Shown: positions 45,225-57,455, counted from the first letter of the stretch. The stretch: DNA of 64,000 bases from Apostichopus japonicus (GCF_037975245.1 NC_092579.1:10878678-10942677), one strand, 5' to 3'. Program-made: numbers and translations. Notes: generated by a model not told the origin, from the letters alone.

Positions 45225-46880
45225 ATGTTGGGCTACATTGTCTGGGCCCCAGTGCAGAACGAAGTTGGTGTCATTGGTAGACCTACTTGGGTAAACCTAA
45301 ATGTATCAGCATCAATGCTGAAAGATTCGCCCTTGTATTACTGAATAACACCATACGGGCCTTTCGGGACCACTATCTGGAGCCCCATACAGGCAAATAT
45401 TGATGTTATTGCTATAATAATATAACAAATATTGCTAGGGGCAGTCTCCAACAAGTTGAATTTGTGTACCTTCTACTAAATCAGTCGAAGACTGATAAGG
45501 CAACAGGGCCTATGTTTAGAGGTACTGTTTGGGCCCCTATGCAGGACAAACATACTGTCATTAGTATTTTAGTATACCCCAATGTGTATTAGTTCAAATG
45601 CAAAGGGATCTACCCTTTTGGGCCACTGTCTGGGGCACAATGCAGGCAGATATTGCTGTTATTGCTGCAGCAAAGTAATTAGTCTTGCTGGGAGCAGAAT
45701 CCAACAAGTTTTGTTTATGTATGTGTGTGGGTAAGGATGGTGGGGAAGGGGTGCAGAGTGTGGGATAAGGGAGAGGAGTGATGGTAAGCAATGCGGAGGT
45801 TTGGGTGGGAAGAAAAATATGGTTGGGACGGCAGGGGAGGGGACGTTGTATTTGTGGGTGGGGCTTATATGTCTATATATTAATTATATATCATTATTTG
45901 TATTTGGGGAGTGTTGTACCCTGTCTCCAGAGTTTTTGTACAACACTTCCTTTCACAATCTTATTCATTCTAATTTTTCCTTATATTTATATGATTGTAA
46001 ATTTTCTGTACCAATGCTATTTTCTTGTATATATGTTATATAAATATGTAAATAATATTGTGAAGAAACAAATAAAATGAAATAAAATGAAGTACCTGTT
46101 CAGCTAGAAAAATTAGCTAACAGCTGGTTGGGCCGAAGGGCCTATCTTTAGGGTTACTGTTTGGGCCCCTATGCAGGACAAAGTTACTGTCATTAGTATT
46201 TTAGTATACCCCAATGTGTAATAGTTCAAATGAAAAAGGATTTACCCTTGTACCTTTTCAGCTGAATAATACCATATGGGCGGGCTTCTTTTGGGCTACT
46301 GTCTGGGGCCCCATGCAGTCAGATATTGCTGCTGTTGCTACAGCAATGTAATTAGTCTTGCTGAGAGCAGTATCCAACAAGTTTTGTTCATGTACCTTTT
46401 CAGCTAGATAAATTAGCCAACTGCTGGTTGGTCCGCATGGCCCATACTTAGGGCTACTGTTTGGGCCCCTATGCAGGACAAAGTTACTGTCATTAGTGTT
46501 TTAGTACACCCCAATGTGTAATAGTTCAAATGCAAAAGAATTCACCCTTGTACCTTTTCAGCTGAATAATACCATATGGGCGGGCCCCTTTTGGGCCACT
46601 GTCTGGGGCCCCATGCAGTCAGATATATTGCTGTCATTGCCACCATGATGCAAGGTACCCTCCTGGGTATAAAACCCAGAAACTTGTGTGCTTGTACCTC
46701 TTCAGCTAAATAAAAGCATATTTTGCCCCCCTATTTTGTGACCCCCTCACCTACCATGCAGGGTGTGTCCCGGCAGCAACACATTTTATTGAAGCTTGGT
46801 CGCCTACCAACACAATCAGGCCACCAAACCTTTTGTGCCTCTTCAGCTGAATAAACCTTCTGGGCTCCTGGACTATAACT
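45225..46880. repeat. Inner right arm: inverted about 306-bp dimers
   Basis: Inverted counterpart of 41935-43120, with additional, more diverged units near 45225-45700 and an unrelated GT/GA-rich patch at about 45720-46090. The outermost block (46730-46880, acccctcacctaccatgcag) mirrors 41940-42080. Confidence 0.8.
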
Positions 46881-47164
46881 GCCAAGTTAAACACTGCTCA
46901 CGATACAAAGTACTGACTGGATAAAAGGAAAAAGAATGGATAAAAGGAAAAGAATGGATTTGAGAATGCATTATAACTGTCAGGATCTCCCTCAAAGGCT
47001 GAGTTCGCGTCATTTTTGTTTTGCTCAATGAAATGTTCAGTAATTGATACACCTACTAGTATACTAATCTCATTATTCCATTGGCCTATGTAGCGGGAAG
47101 GAATTTGAATAATTCAGGATGTTCTTGATTGTTATAGATTGGTTTCTTGTGGTATCTTAACTAT

Positions 47165-48369
47165 TTAAACTGCATAATTTTTTTTTACATGTGGTGGGCA
47201 CTTTGCAGACGAAAATTTGTATTGTATTGGCATTTCTTTACTCTGTGGAATGCTACAAATGTCATGCATGTCACAAGGCACATATAGTCTGCATCGATAT
47301 ACAATTCATTAGGCCCATATAGGGCCGCATTGGGCCACCTATACTTTCTATCTGGTGGGACCTATGCAGAAGAAAATTTGTCTTGCATTGGCAGTTCTTT
47401 ACTCTGTGGAAAGTACCTTTGCATTTAATATTGGTTTTGTGTGGTACCAACTATGATTGATCATGGCCCATTTGGGGGCCCTTTTTTAGTGTGTCTGTTA
47501 GCCCGTTTGTAGCAGAAAATTGGTCTGGCATAATGATTTCCATAGTCTGTAACATCAACCCGAACATTCCAAACCGATTTTGAGTGGTACCTTGCATATT
47601 TAATCTGGGTCAATGCTACGCTAACGGGCATTTGGGCCATATTTGGGGGCGTCTGGCGGGCCCTTAGCAGCAGAAAATTTGTCTGGCATGGGCCATTCAG
47701 TACTTTGTGGCATTCATGCATTAAGTTGACATTGGTTTCAAGTAGTACCTCGTTCGTTTGATCAAATGCATTTTTATTGGCCCTTTTGGGGCGTTTGGCG
47801 GGCCCTTTGTAGCAGAAAATTTGTCTGGCATGATAATTTCCATAGTCTGTAAGATCAACCCGAACATTCCAAACCGGTTTTGGTGTACCTTGCATATTTA
47901 ATCTGGGTCAATGCTACGCTAATGGGCATTTGGGCCATATTTGGGGGCGTCTGGCGGGCCCTTAGCAGCAGAAAATTTGTCTGGCATGGGCCATTCAGTA
48001 CTTTGTGGCATTCATGCATTAAGTTGACATTGGTTTTAAGTGGTACCTCGTTCGTTTGATCTGATGCATTTTTTAGGGGCCCTTCTTGGGCGTCTGGCGG
48101 GCCATTTGCAGCAGAAAATTTGTCTGGCATGGGCCATTCAGTACTATGTGGCATTCATGCATTAAGTTGACATTGGTTTCAAGTGGTACCTCGTTCGTTT
48201 GATCAGATGCATTTTTGGGCCCCCTTTAACCGGCCCCAGGGGCCACATGCAGCAGAGCGACCACGGCAGACATCCACTTTTGGATATACTGGGTTTTTCC
48301 ACAAATGTTCCAATACTCAGATATTGGTACCTCGTTCGTTTGATCAAAGTGCACTTGGCTGCCGGTCTA
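47165..48369. repeat. Outer right arm: inverted subterminal repeats plus TIR
   Basis: Mirror of 39646-40640: the GGTACCTCGTTCGTTTGATC motif (complement of the left-arm motif) occurs near 47745, 48044, 48188 and 48329. Homology with the left arm is nearly complete over the last 150 bases. Long frames on the - strand at 47461-48154 derive from the repeat. Confidence 0.85.
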
Positions 48370-49283
48370 TACGTTTATATTAACCGAAAGCGCGTCAAGT
48401 CCATCAACGTGCAGCTCATGTGTAACAGTCGTTACAAAATCACTAATGTTGTTGCCCGATTACCGGGCTCTGCGCATGACAGCAGAATCTTGCAACATAG
48501 TAGCATTGGGCAGGAGTTTGAGGCCGGCAACAAACAAGGTATCCTGATTGGAGACAGTGGATACCCACTGAAGCCTTGGCTGAAGCCTTGACCCCCATCG
48601 CAGAACCGCAATCACCAGCCGAAATTTCATATAACAGGTATGTCACGAAGGAGGTTAATTTGGGGACCAGTAATTTCTTCCTGATAAAAGGGTGGGTCAT
48701 CATTTATGGCCGGGGAGTGGGGGAGGTGACGAAGTTGTAACCGTATTAATATTTAATTTATATTCTAAAGAGAGCAGCTGGGACACTTTTCATTCGCGAA
48801 AGAGGTACTTTTTACATTTTTCGAAAAAGTGGGGGCATAAGCCCCGTCCCCCCCCCCCCCTTGCCCCTCCAGTTCCAACAAGCCTGAATATCATTTACCA
48901 TTAAAAGATTTAGTGACCAAATACATAAATTTGAGGCGTCTGAATCCAGTTTAAAATTTTCTACCAATAGGTGTTCTCAATTCATCTCAAATCACAGAGC
49001 TCACCCAAGAACTAGAGTATTCATAGAACAGGTCAATGGACAGCTCAAAATGAAGTTCCCGTGTCTCATGGTTGGACTGCATGTTGGACCCAAGCAAGCA
49101 TGCAGAACGATTGTTGCATGTGCTGTCCTCTTCAATTTGGCTAAAGATATGCAGGAACCAGAACACGAGCTAAACCAGCACCTTCCAGATGATCCACATG
49201 CAGAGATCTACCCAGGGGCAGCTCGAGCCGCTGGATTAGCAATAAGGGCGCAGATTGCTCAGGATATTCACAACAGGCTGTAA
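48370..49283 (+). pseudogene. PIF/Harbinger transposase, 3' part with intron
   Basis: After the TAC duplication the frame reads VYINRKRVKSINVQLMCN, VARLPGSAHDSRIL and GDSGYPLKPWL, the second catalytic Asp being in GDSGYP. A frameshift follows near 48585; the other frame continues TPIAEPQSPAEISYN to a donor AACAG|GTATGT at 48637/48638. The acceptor ATCACAG at 48997 starts the last exon: AHPRTRVFIEQVNGQLK (catalytic Glu in IEQ), FPCLMVGLHVGPKQACR, VACAVLFNLAKD, ending at TAA 49281-49283. AATAAA lies near 49346. Confidence 0.88.
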
Positions 49284-49905
49284 ACTACTTTTTACAATTT
49301 CTCTGTTATAGTACTGGCAATTTTGAATTCCAAAAACATTATTACAATAAAATTTAACCGAATTTCATTTCATAAAAAGCTGTGTTTATTTGCTTTTATT
49401 CAAAATCACCTGATAAATGTTAGGAAATTTAGAGAAACTAATGTAACACATACTTTAAGAAACGGCATGTGCTTGTAATGTAACCACAATATACAGTTGA
49501 TCAAGGGAAGAGGGTTTCAACTTCTGCAATGAGTCGACAACCTTTGCGAGGATATAAGTACAAGTATACCAAAATGAATACAAACACAATAGATTCCTGG
49601 TGACCCTCAGGGTAAATAATATGTATTTACGATAAAGTAAAAGATGGATCAAAAGTGCGAATATGCACAAATTAATTAATCAGTAACAGTCCACTAAATC
49701 TGCAGCCTTATATACAGTATATATATTAATGACAGTACTATGACAGATTACATTTTATGTATTTGTTTGTTTAATCACAGCATTCATGTGATAATAATAA
49801 TTTTAAAAACTAGTTGTGAAAGGAAGTGTTCTAAAAAACCTTTATGTCTTAACGAGTAGAGCACTCCCTGCTTAACTTTGAAAATATACATAAATATATA
49901 TCTCA
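49284..49905. other. Spacer after the Harbinger gene
   Basis: AT-rich, with a probable poly(A) signal near 49346 belonging to the transposase gene. No other gene is seen. Confidence 0.4.
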
Positions 49906-49909
49906 ATAT

Positions 49910-50087
49910 ACGTTTACTTCCCAACAGTAGCATCAACTGCTTGAACAGGGCGGACTCGAACTGTGCGCCTCTGTCGGTCGTGATTGTCGACGGAGTCCCA
50001 AACATGGCGATCCACCTCGTGACAAATGCTTTCGCGACTGTCTCGGCGGTGATGTCGGGAATGCAAATTGCTTCTGGTCAATTAATG
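49910..50087 (-). pseudogene. Ty3/Gypsy-type integrase fragment
   Basis: On the - strand about 58 codons match the integrase core of Gypsy-type elements: an IPDITAETVAKAFV block, a WIAMFGTPSTITTDRGAQFE block (the Asp of TTDRG is the second catalytic Asp) and LMLLLGSKR. It ends abruptly on both sides, and no RT, protease or LTR is near. It is a short relic. Confidence 0.8.
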
Positions 50088-50099
50088 ATAAAAAATAGT

Positions 50100-50850
50100 A
50101 TTTTTGCGATAACTTAGAACAAATTGTCCGTTAGGGTTGGGAGTTGCTTCAATGTAATCCAATTGTTGACCCGCATCTGGGTGACCCTTGACCTCAATTT
50201 GACCTCTGGTGACCTTTACGTGTTTTGGGGATTTTTACAGTTTCGATGCTATTTTCAGATGTTAAAGGTACCTTCTGATCATAAAAGTCAATAGGTTGAC
50301 CCCGTGTGACCTTCGTGTGCGAAGTTATACGAGGTCAAAGTTAATTTTCAGACATTTAATGCAATAACTCCCAGTTCCAAGGTGTGACACGGTTGATATT
50401 TTGGGACAAGTTGCAAATGGTATAGGGGAATATTTTCAAACTTAACGGTCATGTGATTAGAGGTCACCAAAGGTCAATTAATGATAACAAAAATAGTATT
50501 TTGGGGGGGGGGGAGAAAATGGGCAAAGAAAAAATGTTTGAATTTTTACAGTCTTGATGCTCTATATAGGTCTCACCGATCAAAAATGTCTTATTGGTTG
50601 ACCTCCGGGTGACCTTTGTGTGTGAAGTTATGTATACAAGTTCAACGGTGTGACACGGTTGATATTTTGGGACAAGTTGTGAATGGGGTGGTGGAACATT
50701 TTCAAACTTAACGGTCATGTCATCTGAGGTCACCAATGTTATCATATCTGTTGACCCGCTTGTAGGTGACCTTATGTTTCTTTCATTTTCGACGCCATAT
50801 TTTGATCTCAAAAGTGCCTTTTGATCAAAAATCCGATCACAATTTGTGAT
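50100..50850. repeat. TGACCT-rich duplicated repeat
   Basis: A block with gtgacacggttgatattttgggacaag occurs twice, near 50383 and 50650, each with gtgacc-rich surroundings. AGGTCA/TGACCT half-sites recur, for example TGACCCTTGACCT (DR1-like) near 50191 and AGGTCACCAAAGGTCA (DR4-like) near 50461. A G run lies at 50503. It is a dispersed repeat; no coding frame is supported. Confidence 0.65.
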
Positions 50851-51029
50851 CACAAAAGTGTTGGCTATAGTGTTGGTTACTTTATGGGTACATGTAGGAC
50901 CACAATTACTTGGACTATTTGAGCCCAATCTTGCTTGATAATATTATGTGTATTGTCATATACCCCTACGCAAGGAACCACAGTGCCCTTGGGCTCTTGT
51001 CTCTGAAGTAATTGGTATAAGGTGTGCTC

Positions 51030-51512
51030 ATACAATTGGAAATGTTCTTCTGAGGTGAAGCTCCGTTGGTTCCAATTTCGTCTTCTTAACAGAATTTTAG
51101 GGACAAATACTCTCATGGTTAAAATTGGCAAAACCATTGATTGTGCACTTTTTGTGGTGTGGCAGATGAGAGTGTAATTCATTTATTTTGGGAATGCAGC
51201 TTCACCCAGAAAGTATGGAGGGATTTTCAAATCTGGGTTCAAATCAAATTGAATATCAATATTGCAGTTAGTAAAGAGCTTGTTCTGTTTGGAAATTATT
51301 TGTACAAAGACTATGTGTTTAATAACATCCTTCTGGTTCTGAAATTTTGTGTTTACAAAAGTAAGGTTAAAAATGAGAAACCTTCCTTTAACTATGGTAA
51401 AATTGATTTAGAGAATTTTTATTCAAAAGAAAAGTTTATGTATCAAACTAATTGGAAGCAAAATGCTTTTGATATCAGATGGCATAGGTGGATGTCTTTA
51501 TTTGAAGTTTAA
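51030..51512 (+). pseudogene. L1/Tx1-type LINE ORF2 C-terminal fragment
   Basis: The + strand reads a WFQFRLLNRILGTNTLM block near 51069-51115 and, after a frameshift, LCTFCGVADESVIHLFWECS (zinc-knuckle-like CTFC...H..WEC) from about 51140. Then comes KVWRDFQIWV and an open frame to TAA near 51512. It corresponds to the end of the same ORF2 family as 11290-13075. Everything 5' of it is missing. Confidence 0.85.
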
Positions 51513-53247
51513 TGATTTATTTGTTGTTGTCGATAATATTGACTATTGGTCATAAAGTATATGTTATTATGAATTGTACATTGTTTGAACTCTTGTTGAA
51601 ATGATAATTAAAATAAAATATATTTGCTTCATGCATGACCATCAAAACGGGGTTTATGGTGCAGGAGTTGGGGGCATGTCCCCTCCACCTTGTTGAGAGG
51701 GAGAACACCTTGACTTGACGATTGAGTGAGAAAAGTACGGAATGTAAACAAGTGGTAATGAAAGTCGAGAAACAGGTGTCAGGCCCGTACGGAGAGGGTT
51801 GGGGCAGTGATGACATTTTCAAGGTCAGGGAAGTATCTTCCAGCTACCTCAGGGTTGTTATTAGAAACAAATATATTTTGGAACTCATCACAGATAGGTC
51901 ACGGACTTAAGAAGACCCCTCTCCAGGACACAAATCGATAACTTACCACCCCCCTCTCCCCCTCTCCCTCCTTGCACTCACATTTCTGTGTATGGGCCCG
52001 AGTGTTGTATACAACATTGCCGATTTCATTTAGGATGTAACTTGAAAACACCCTCGGTTCCCGTCCTATAATGAGCTTTACGCACGGATGAAATTTCATA
52101 TTAGCTATAGGCAACTCTCGTAGATCTATGAAGTACAATTACCATAATTGCCAAATCTTACCTACTGTGTGTCGGGGAAATACGGCTACAATGAAGTTTG
52201 ATCTCCTTTAGGTTCGTAGTCTTTTACCTCTACAATTATCATTTTTTGTTGCAGCTGTTGCCTGCCCTATCCCGTACCCGCCCTCCGTTATGAAGGAAGT
52301 TAGGTTGATGCGATCTCACCGTCTGTAAAGATGACTATGAACGCAGTATAGTGGCCGAATACAACATGCAACATATACGGAGGATTAAATAGCAGCAATC
52401 ACAACAAAAACATGATTAACATCTTTTACAGATGGAAGACTTGTTACTTTTTCTTCTTTTTCCCGCTTTTATTTTGTGTTTCGTAGCAACGCACAATGCC
52501 TCAATTATGTTATGAACATCTAACTATGTATGCATCTGTTTTAATGATTGATATAATCGCGAGTTCCTGCTATAAGGAGGATCTAAAATACATAAATAAT
52601 GAAATTCATTGCCTTTTGAATGTCGAATTGCCTACATTTTATGCGGGACAAAATATACTATGAAGTATTTGCGGACATTCTGTACCAGGACATTTAGTCC
52701 GGCTGAACTATATTTGCTGTGAGGTGGGGACACAATTTTCAGCAGATAATGTCCGACCGAACTAAATATGCTGGTACAGGGTGTCTCCGCGGACACTTTG
52801 TACAGGGGGAACTCTGTACTGTCACACCGGGGGTGTGATCAAACGCGAGGAAGTTTTGCGTTTTCAAAGTCAGAAATAGGTACCACGTGACAGGGGGTCG
52901 GGGGTTTATGAAAGCTTCGACTTACCGCAGCCAGTCAGTCGCAGCCAGTCAGTCCAGAAAAAAAAGCCGCTTCCGAAGTGGCCGATGTTGGATACTCTGA
53001 TTACATATCAGACGATCAACCATTGTTATGTTGCTTGCACATATATGTTATACATATATTCGAGTGACGGGTTACCTATAGAGAGTTACTGTAAACGTTA
53101 ATGCCCTTTTTGTGGAGACTTTACTGCGTGTCGGTTACTAGCTATTGATGTATTGTTGGCAAACATGTTACAATTATACGAACACAAGGGAACCTGGACG
53201 ACCTGAAGGTATAGTGTAATCGTCGGCCTTTACCAACAGTCGTAGCA
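51513..53247. other. Spacer with one hairpin, no gene seen
   Basis: A possible hairpin pairs gcggacattctgtaccag (52671-52689) with ctggtacagggtgtctccgc (52771-52790). A short direct repeat, gcagccagtcagtc, occurs near 52928 and 52942. No exon was supported. Confidence 0.4.
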
Positions 53248-53250
53248 TAA

Positions 53251-55168
53251 TCAGGTGCGTATCCAGGGGGGGGCGTTGGGGGCGCGCGCCCCCCGGGTAA
53301 GGAAAAGAGAGAAAAAAGAGAAGAAAAAAGGGAAAGGAAGGGGGAAAAAGAAAAGGGGGAGAGAAAGGAAGGGAAAAGAAAAAGAAAAAAGAGAGGAAAA
53401 GGAGAAAAGGGGGAGTAGAAGATAGCCAAGACCTCGGGAAGAGAAAGAGGAACAGTCATAGTTAAAGCGCTGATCCCTACTATATACACAGGGTAGCCAA
53501 TGACAGATCAAGGATTACGGAGGGGGTATGCGCCTCACCCTACCCCTTACACCGACAACTCCATTTTTGACGTTTCTATTTTTCCTCTCTCACTAATGTA
53601 TCTATATAAATACTATATATGGTCTATCATAACGCGTGTGTGTGTATGGACGCCTTAAACAATTGTACAATTGTGCTATATGGAACCAACTGTGGCTGGT
53701 CTTGAACTCGACCGAGTCGTCGGGGAACATGACGCATTTCGGGAAGGGGCGACCGCCCCCCCCCCCCCGAGCAAATTTTCTTTATGACATCGCTAGTAAT
53801 TTCAAAATAGACAATGTTAAATGCAACTTACAAGGCCTGGGAAGTGTCATTTCCAGCGATCTGGGAGGCATTTTCGGCCAAAAATTTTATTGTACGCTTC
53901 GCGCCAACACATGGTGGCGCTTCGCTTAGATAGTTTGCCTACAGGCTTCGCCCCTCCCTTGGCAATTACTCGCTACACGCCTGTTCGAATTTGTAAAGCA
54001 AAGAGCAGATATAACATCATATCAGTGAGCATTGAAATGAATGTTCCAGGATGAACAGCCCCAAAAACTGTCTATGTGTGTAGTCAAAGGCGTAGGAGCC
54101 CAATTGGATTCGCGCGTTCAACATATCTATGCCAATATCATATAAGCAAGCATCGGTCATTACATCGCATGCCGTCGTTTACCGTACGGTCCGTGAAAGT
54201 TGCACAGTATACCGCCGGATGCTAATGTAAACAACCAAATGTCTTATGTAGATGGAGAAAAAGCATACAGATCCATTTATGTCAAAGCTCTCTTTTACAA
54301 TAGTAATATCGGCCAAGCTTACAACTTTATTTTAATTACCAAGGAGATCATTTTTAAGCTCTTCATTGCTATGTATTTCTCTTTCAGTAGGTGCCAGATA
54401 AAAATGGGGAAAATTTGGTTGCGGGGGGGGGGGGATGCAGCCCCCGCCTCCTACGGGACCTACGCCTATGTGTGTAGTGTTCGGTTTCGATATACCTGGT
54501 ATCGGAAATATCTGCTATTTTTCTGTTCCTTCAACGCAGTGTTATTATAGCCATTATAAGAGGTTGCAATATTTCTACAATAAATTAACTGTGTCGGAAT
54601 TTTCGAAAATTTCCTCACCAACATTCTTCATCATACTTTCCTCTACTCGTGCAGTTTTGACCTGTCTGTTAGGGGTTAAATTAAAGGAGGTTTTTCTATA
54701 TTGATGGTTCATAGATTGAATTTTGTGCAACATTATGGGTATGTTCTGAAGTGATTTTATTCACGAGAAATGTGGATTTTCAAATTCTCAACAAATAATG
54801 GGCTTAAAACCTTGAAAAGTGGGGCTTTCGGATATTGTGGGCCGTGACGTAGAATCACCTACAAACGCAATGATCCATAGGACAAGCAATGAGGTCGAAA
54901 ATGATGTGTGACTGGTGACAAAAAAAACCCCCAAAATAACCTTCAAAAAGGTTATGGATGGAAAATTTTTTTTTGGAAATACTGCGGTTCTCAGGCAAGA
55001 GTGTACATCTGGTTGGTCATTTTCAAGCCCGAGAAGTGCCATTTCCGGTGATCTGGGGGGTATCAAAACCAGAAATTTTCTTGTACGCTCCGCGCCAACC
55101 GATGGTGGCGCTCCGCTTACATAGTAATTCGCGCCCCCCGGGTTAGAAAATCCTGGATACGCGCCTGA
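53251..55168 (+). mobile_element. Poly-G/purine-tract TIR element, copy 3 (most complete)
   Basis: The left end TCAGGTGCGTATCCAGG is matched by CCTGGATACGCGCCTGA at the right; both are flanked by TAA (53248-53250 and 55169-55171), a 3-bp target duplication like that of Harbinger elements. The internal order is poly-G, a G/A-only tract (53301-53420), the gggtagccaatgac block, a hairpin module at 53901-53920, the gatgaacagcc block, poly-G near 54423, and a second hairpin module at 55092-55111. It has no transposase. The ends resemble those of the cgtagccagg families elsewhere in the window. Confidence 0.8.
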
Positions 55169-55171
55169 TAA

Positions 55172-56830
55172 CGGAAAGTTTTAGACCAAAACGCTCACAG
55201 CGAAAACTAAGAATTGGCTGTGCAGCAAGCACAGCTTTGCGGTTTCTCTGCTGACCTACTTTTCCCCGCTGCTCTGTGGACAATTACGCGATGGCGGAGA
55301 GCGTCAGGGACTGTTCCATTATACATTAGGGGGTTAATACCAATGTAATACTAGACCGAACCCCCATTACGACTTGTACTTGAATTAGTCTATAGGCTAC
55401 AGTATCAGTAATACAGTCTTATACGCAGCTAGTATAGACCTTACACTTAAAGGCTATATTGCGTGCTAAACAGTACAGAACTATATTCTTTAGAACAACT
55501 ACATACCCCACAAACTGTGGTTTGGTACGTTCCAACTTAGTCGTTTCATCGCGTGGTCAGAAACAGGTTCAAAAGGATACAGAAAATGTCACTTTGGAGG
55601 TATTATTTTCAACCGAAATTACAATTAATTGAATAAATAAAGTCTTCTGAAAGTTACTGAGAAGCATTTTGAGTTAAATCTAACAATAACTCAGGATATC
55701 ACAATCAAACGAAGACAACAACAACACTTCTTGAATGCACATTCCCCAACGTGTGCTGAGTACAGTATCGTGACGTCATGTCCATTGAGAACAAAGGGAA
55801 ATAGAAGAAATATCCCTGATTTCTTTTTAGTTTGCAATTTGGCGTAAGGTTCTCATTGGTCAATTTAGTTAAGAATCGGTAGAAAACGTGATGAATATTC
55901 ATGGTTTAATTCACCGTTTGAACTGGGATTATAGGACTTCGCATACAAAAGTTACGGTGCAAAAATAGCCCACACAGTGCGGAAAAACTAGGGTTTTCAA
56001 GTGTACTCTCATTGAAAATATCCTAAAATCACTTTTTTAATTAAAAATTGGCGTAAGGTTACCAAAATATATATGGATTAAGGCATACACCACCAGAAAG
56101 CTAACAGTTTAAGCTTTTAAAATGTGGATGGTCCAAAATGATTGACTAAATATACATGAAAATACAGGTCAAAACACACACAAAATGGCTCTTGCGCTAC
56201 ACAGTTAAGGACCCTCTCGGAGTGCCGTGAGCGGTATGTTCCGTTATGCAGTGGTTGCCTACATTGCGTGTATACGTTTATAGCGGCTACCTTATTATCT
56301 CAGCAGTGCTCATTGTTTTGAGAAAGTATGGCATTGCGTGTGCTTACGTCACACGGATCCTCATAAAGAATGTTCCAAGGCTACGATACTATGAATAGCA
56401 AGAGCCACTGCTGGAGCACATTGTAAATAGTCATTGATTTGTGATTGATCCTAATCGGTTGTACAGATGAATGATTGAGAAATCGGCAAAGGAGATTAAT
56501 AAAAATTGAGAAACGTTAATTCTCGTGTCGTGTCTGCATCTCGTCTGTTGTTACCGTTTATTCGTTGACGCAGCCTATCCATTTGAGCTCAACATTGGCG
56601 GTGATGTTACAGTTACGTAATTACGGTCGATTCGAGAGGTCAGATTACCAACTGCATGCGATTCTCGTAAATTTGGGTGAAAGAGAGCACTCTCGGCTTT
56701 TAGTGTTAATTTTAACATCTGAAGTTTCGTCAACCAAATTTGTGCTTTGAAAGATTAATGCGCTGAGATATGTAATATGTGAAATCCTGCAAAATAACAA
56801 GAATTGATTTTGTTTTATTTCCAATATGAT
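55172..56830. other. Spacer, no gene seen
   Basis: The sequence ttggcgtaaggtt occurs twice (about 55840 and 56047). No exon, RNA gene or TIR pair was supported. Confidence 0.4.
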
Positions 56831-56833
56831 ATG

Positions 56834-56914
<81 letters not shown>

Positions 56915-57050
56915 GATACTAGTTCTGTTCGCTTGTTGAGAATTCTTTCCTTTAGAGAGTGTGCGTTGATGATTGCGAGTTTCTCCTCCAGACACAGGCT
57001 CTCAAAAGGAAAGAATTCTCAACAAGCGAACAGAACTAGTATCTAAATGC
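56831..57050. repeat. (TA)n followed by a perfect hairpin
   Basis: A (TA)n run (56831-56910) borders an inverted repeat: 56911-56957 (tttagatactag to ctttag) pairs with about 57004-57050, with a loop of about 45 bases. This mirrors the (TA)n/palindrome layout at 32.3-32.9 kb and precedes another hammerhead motif. Confidence 0.85.
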
Positions 57051-57137
57051 AGACACTTAAGATCACTCAACCGTACTAGAAAAAAGCCTTAACATACATG
57101 TATATATATGTAGGAGGTATTAGGTTTCAGTCTATCA

Positions 57138-57179
57138 CTTGCCTGAAGATCGCTACGGCGTGAAACTTTAAGTAGCAAG
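57138..57179 (+). ncRNA. Hammerhead ribozyme motif (type I)
   Basis: Stem I CTTGC (57138-57142) pairs with GCAAG (57175-57179). CTGAAGA (57143-57149) fits CUGANGA. Stem II is CGC/GCG around TACG, again with a T-T mismatch at its base. GAAA (57162-57165) is followed by a short stem III (ACT/AGT around TTA) and the cleavage triplet GTA, cutting after A57174. It shares the unusual T-T base of stem II with the copies at 32.4-32.8 kb, supporting common origin. AATAAA follows at about 57203. Confidence 0.7.
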
Positions 57180-57258
57180 ATCCGATCCACCAATTTGTGA
57201 TAAATAAAGCTCTACCCTGTGTATCGAGCACTTTTTCGACCCGAAGTGACACATCGTG

Positions 57259-57327
<69 letters not shown>

Positions 57328-57377
57328 TATATATATATTTATATATATATATAATGATAATAATATATATATGTATA

Positions 57378-57455
<78 letters not shown>

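Larger units (their letters stand above)
39646..48369. mobile_element. 8.7-kb giant palindromic transposon inside the Harbinger gene
   Basis: Both ends begin TAGACCGGCAGCC (inverted), and TAC is duplicated at 39643-39645 and 48370-48372. Removing the element plus one TAC makes the Harbinger reading continuous, so the boundaries are firm. The arms (39646 to about 43120, and about 45225 to 48369) are inverted copies of each other for long stretches and are made of tandem units of about 150 bp. A 2.1-kb centre lacks any recognised transposase. The superfamily is unknown; 3-bp duplications occur in Harbinger and CACTA-type elements among others. Confidence 0.88.

Noticed and set aside
47461-48154. 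Frames of 99-144 codons on the - strand
   Set aside because: Repeat-derived counterparts of the left-arm frames.
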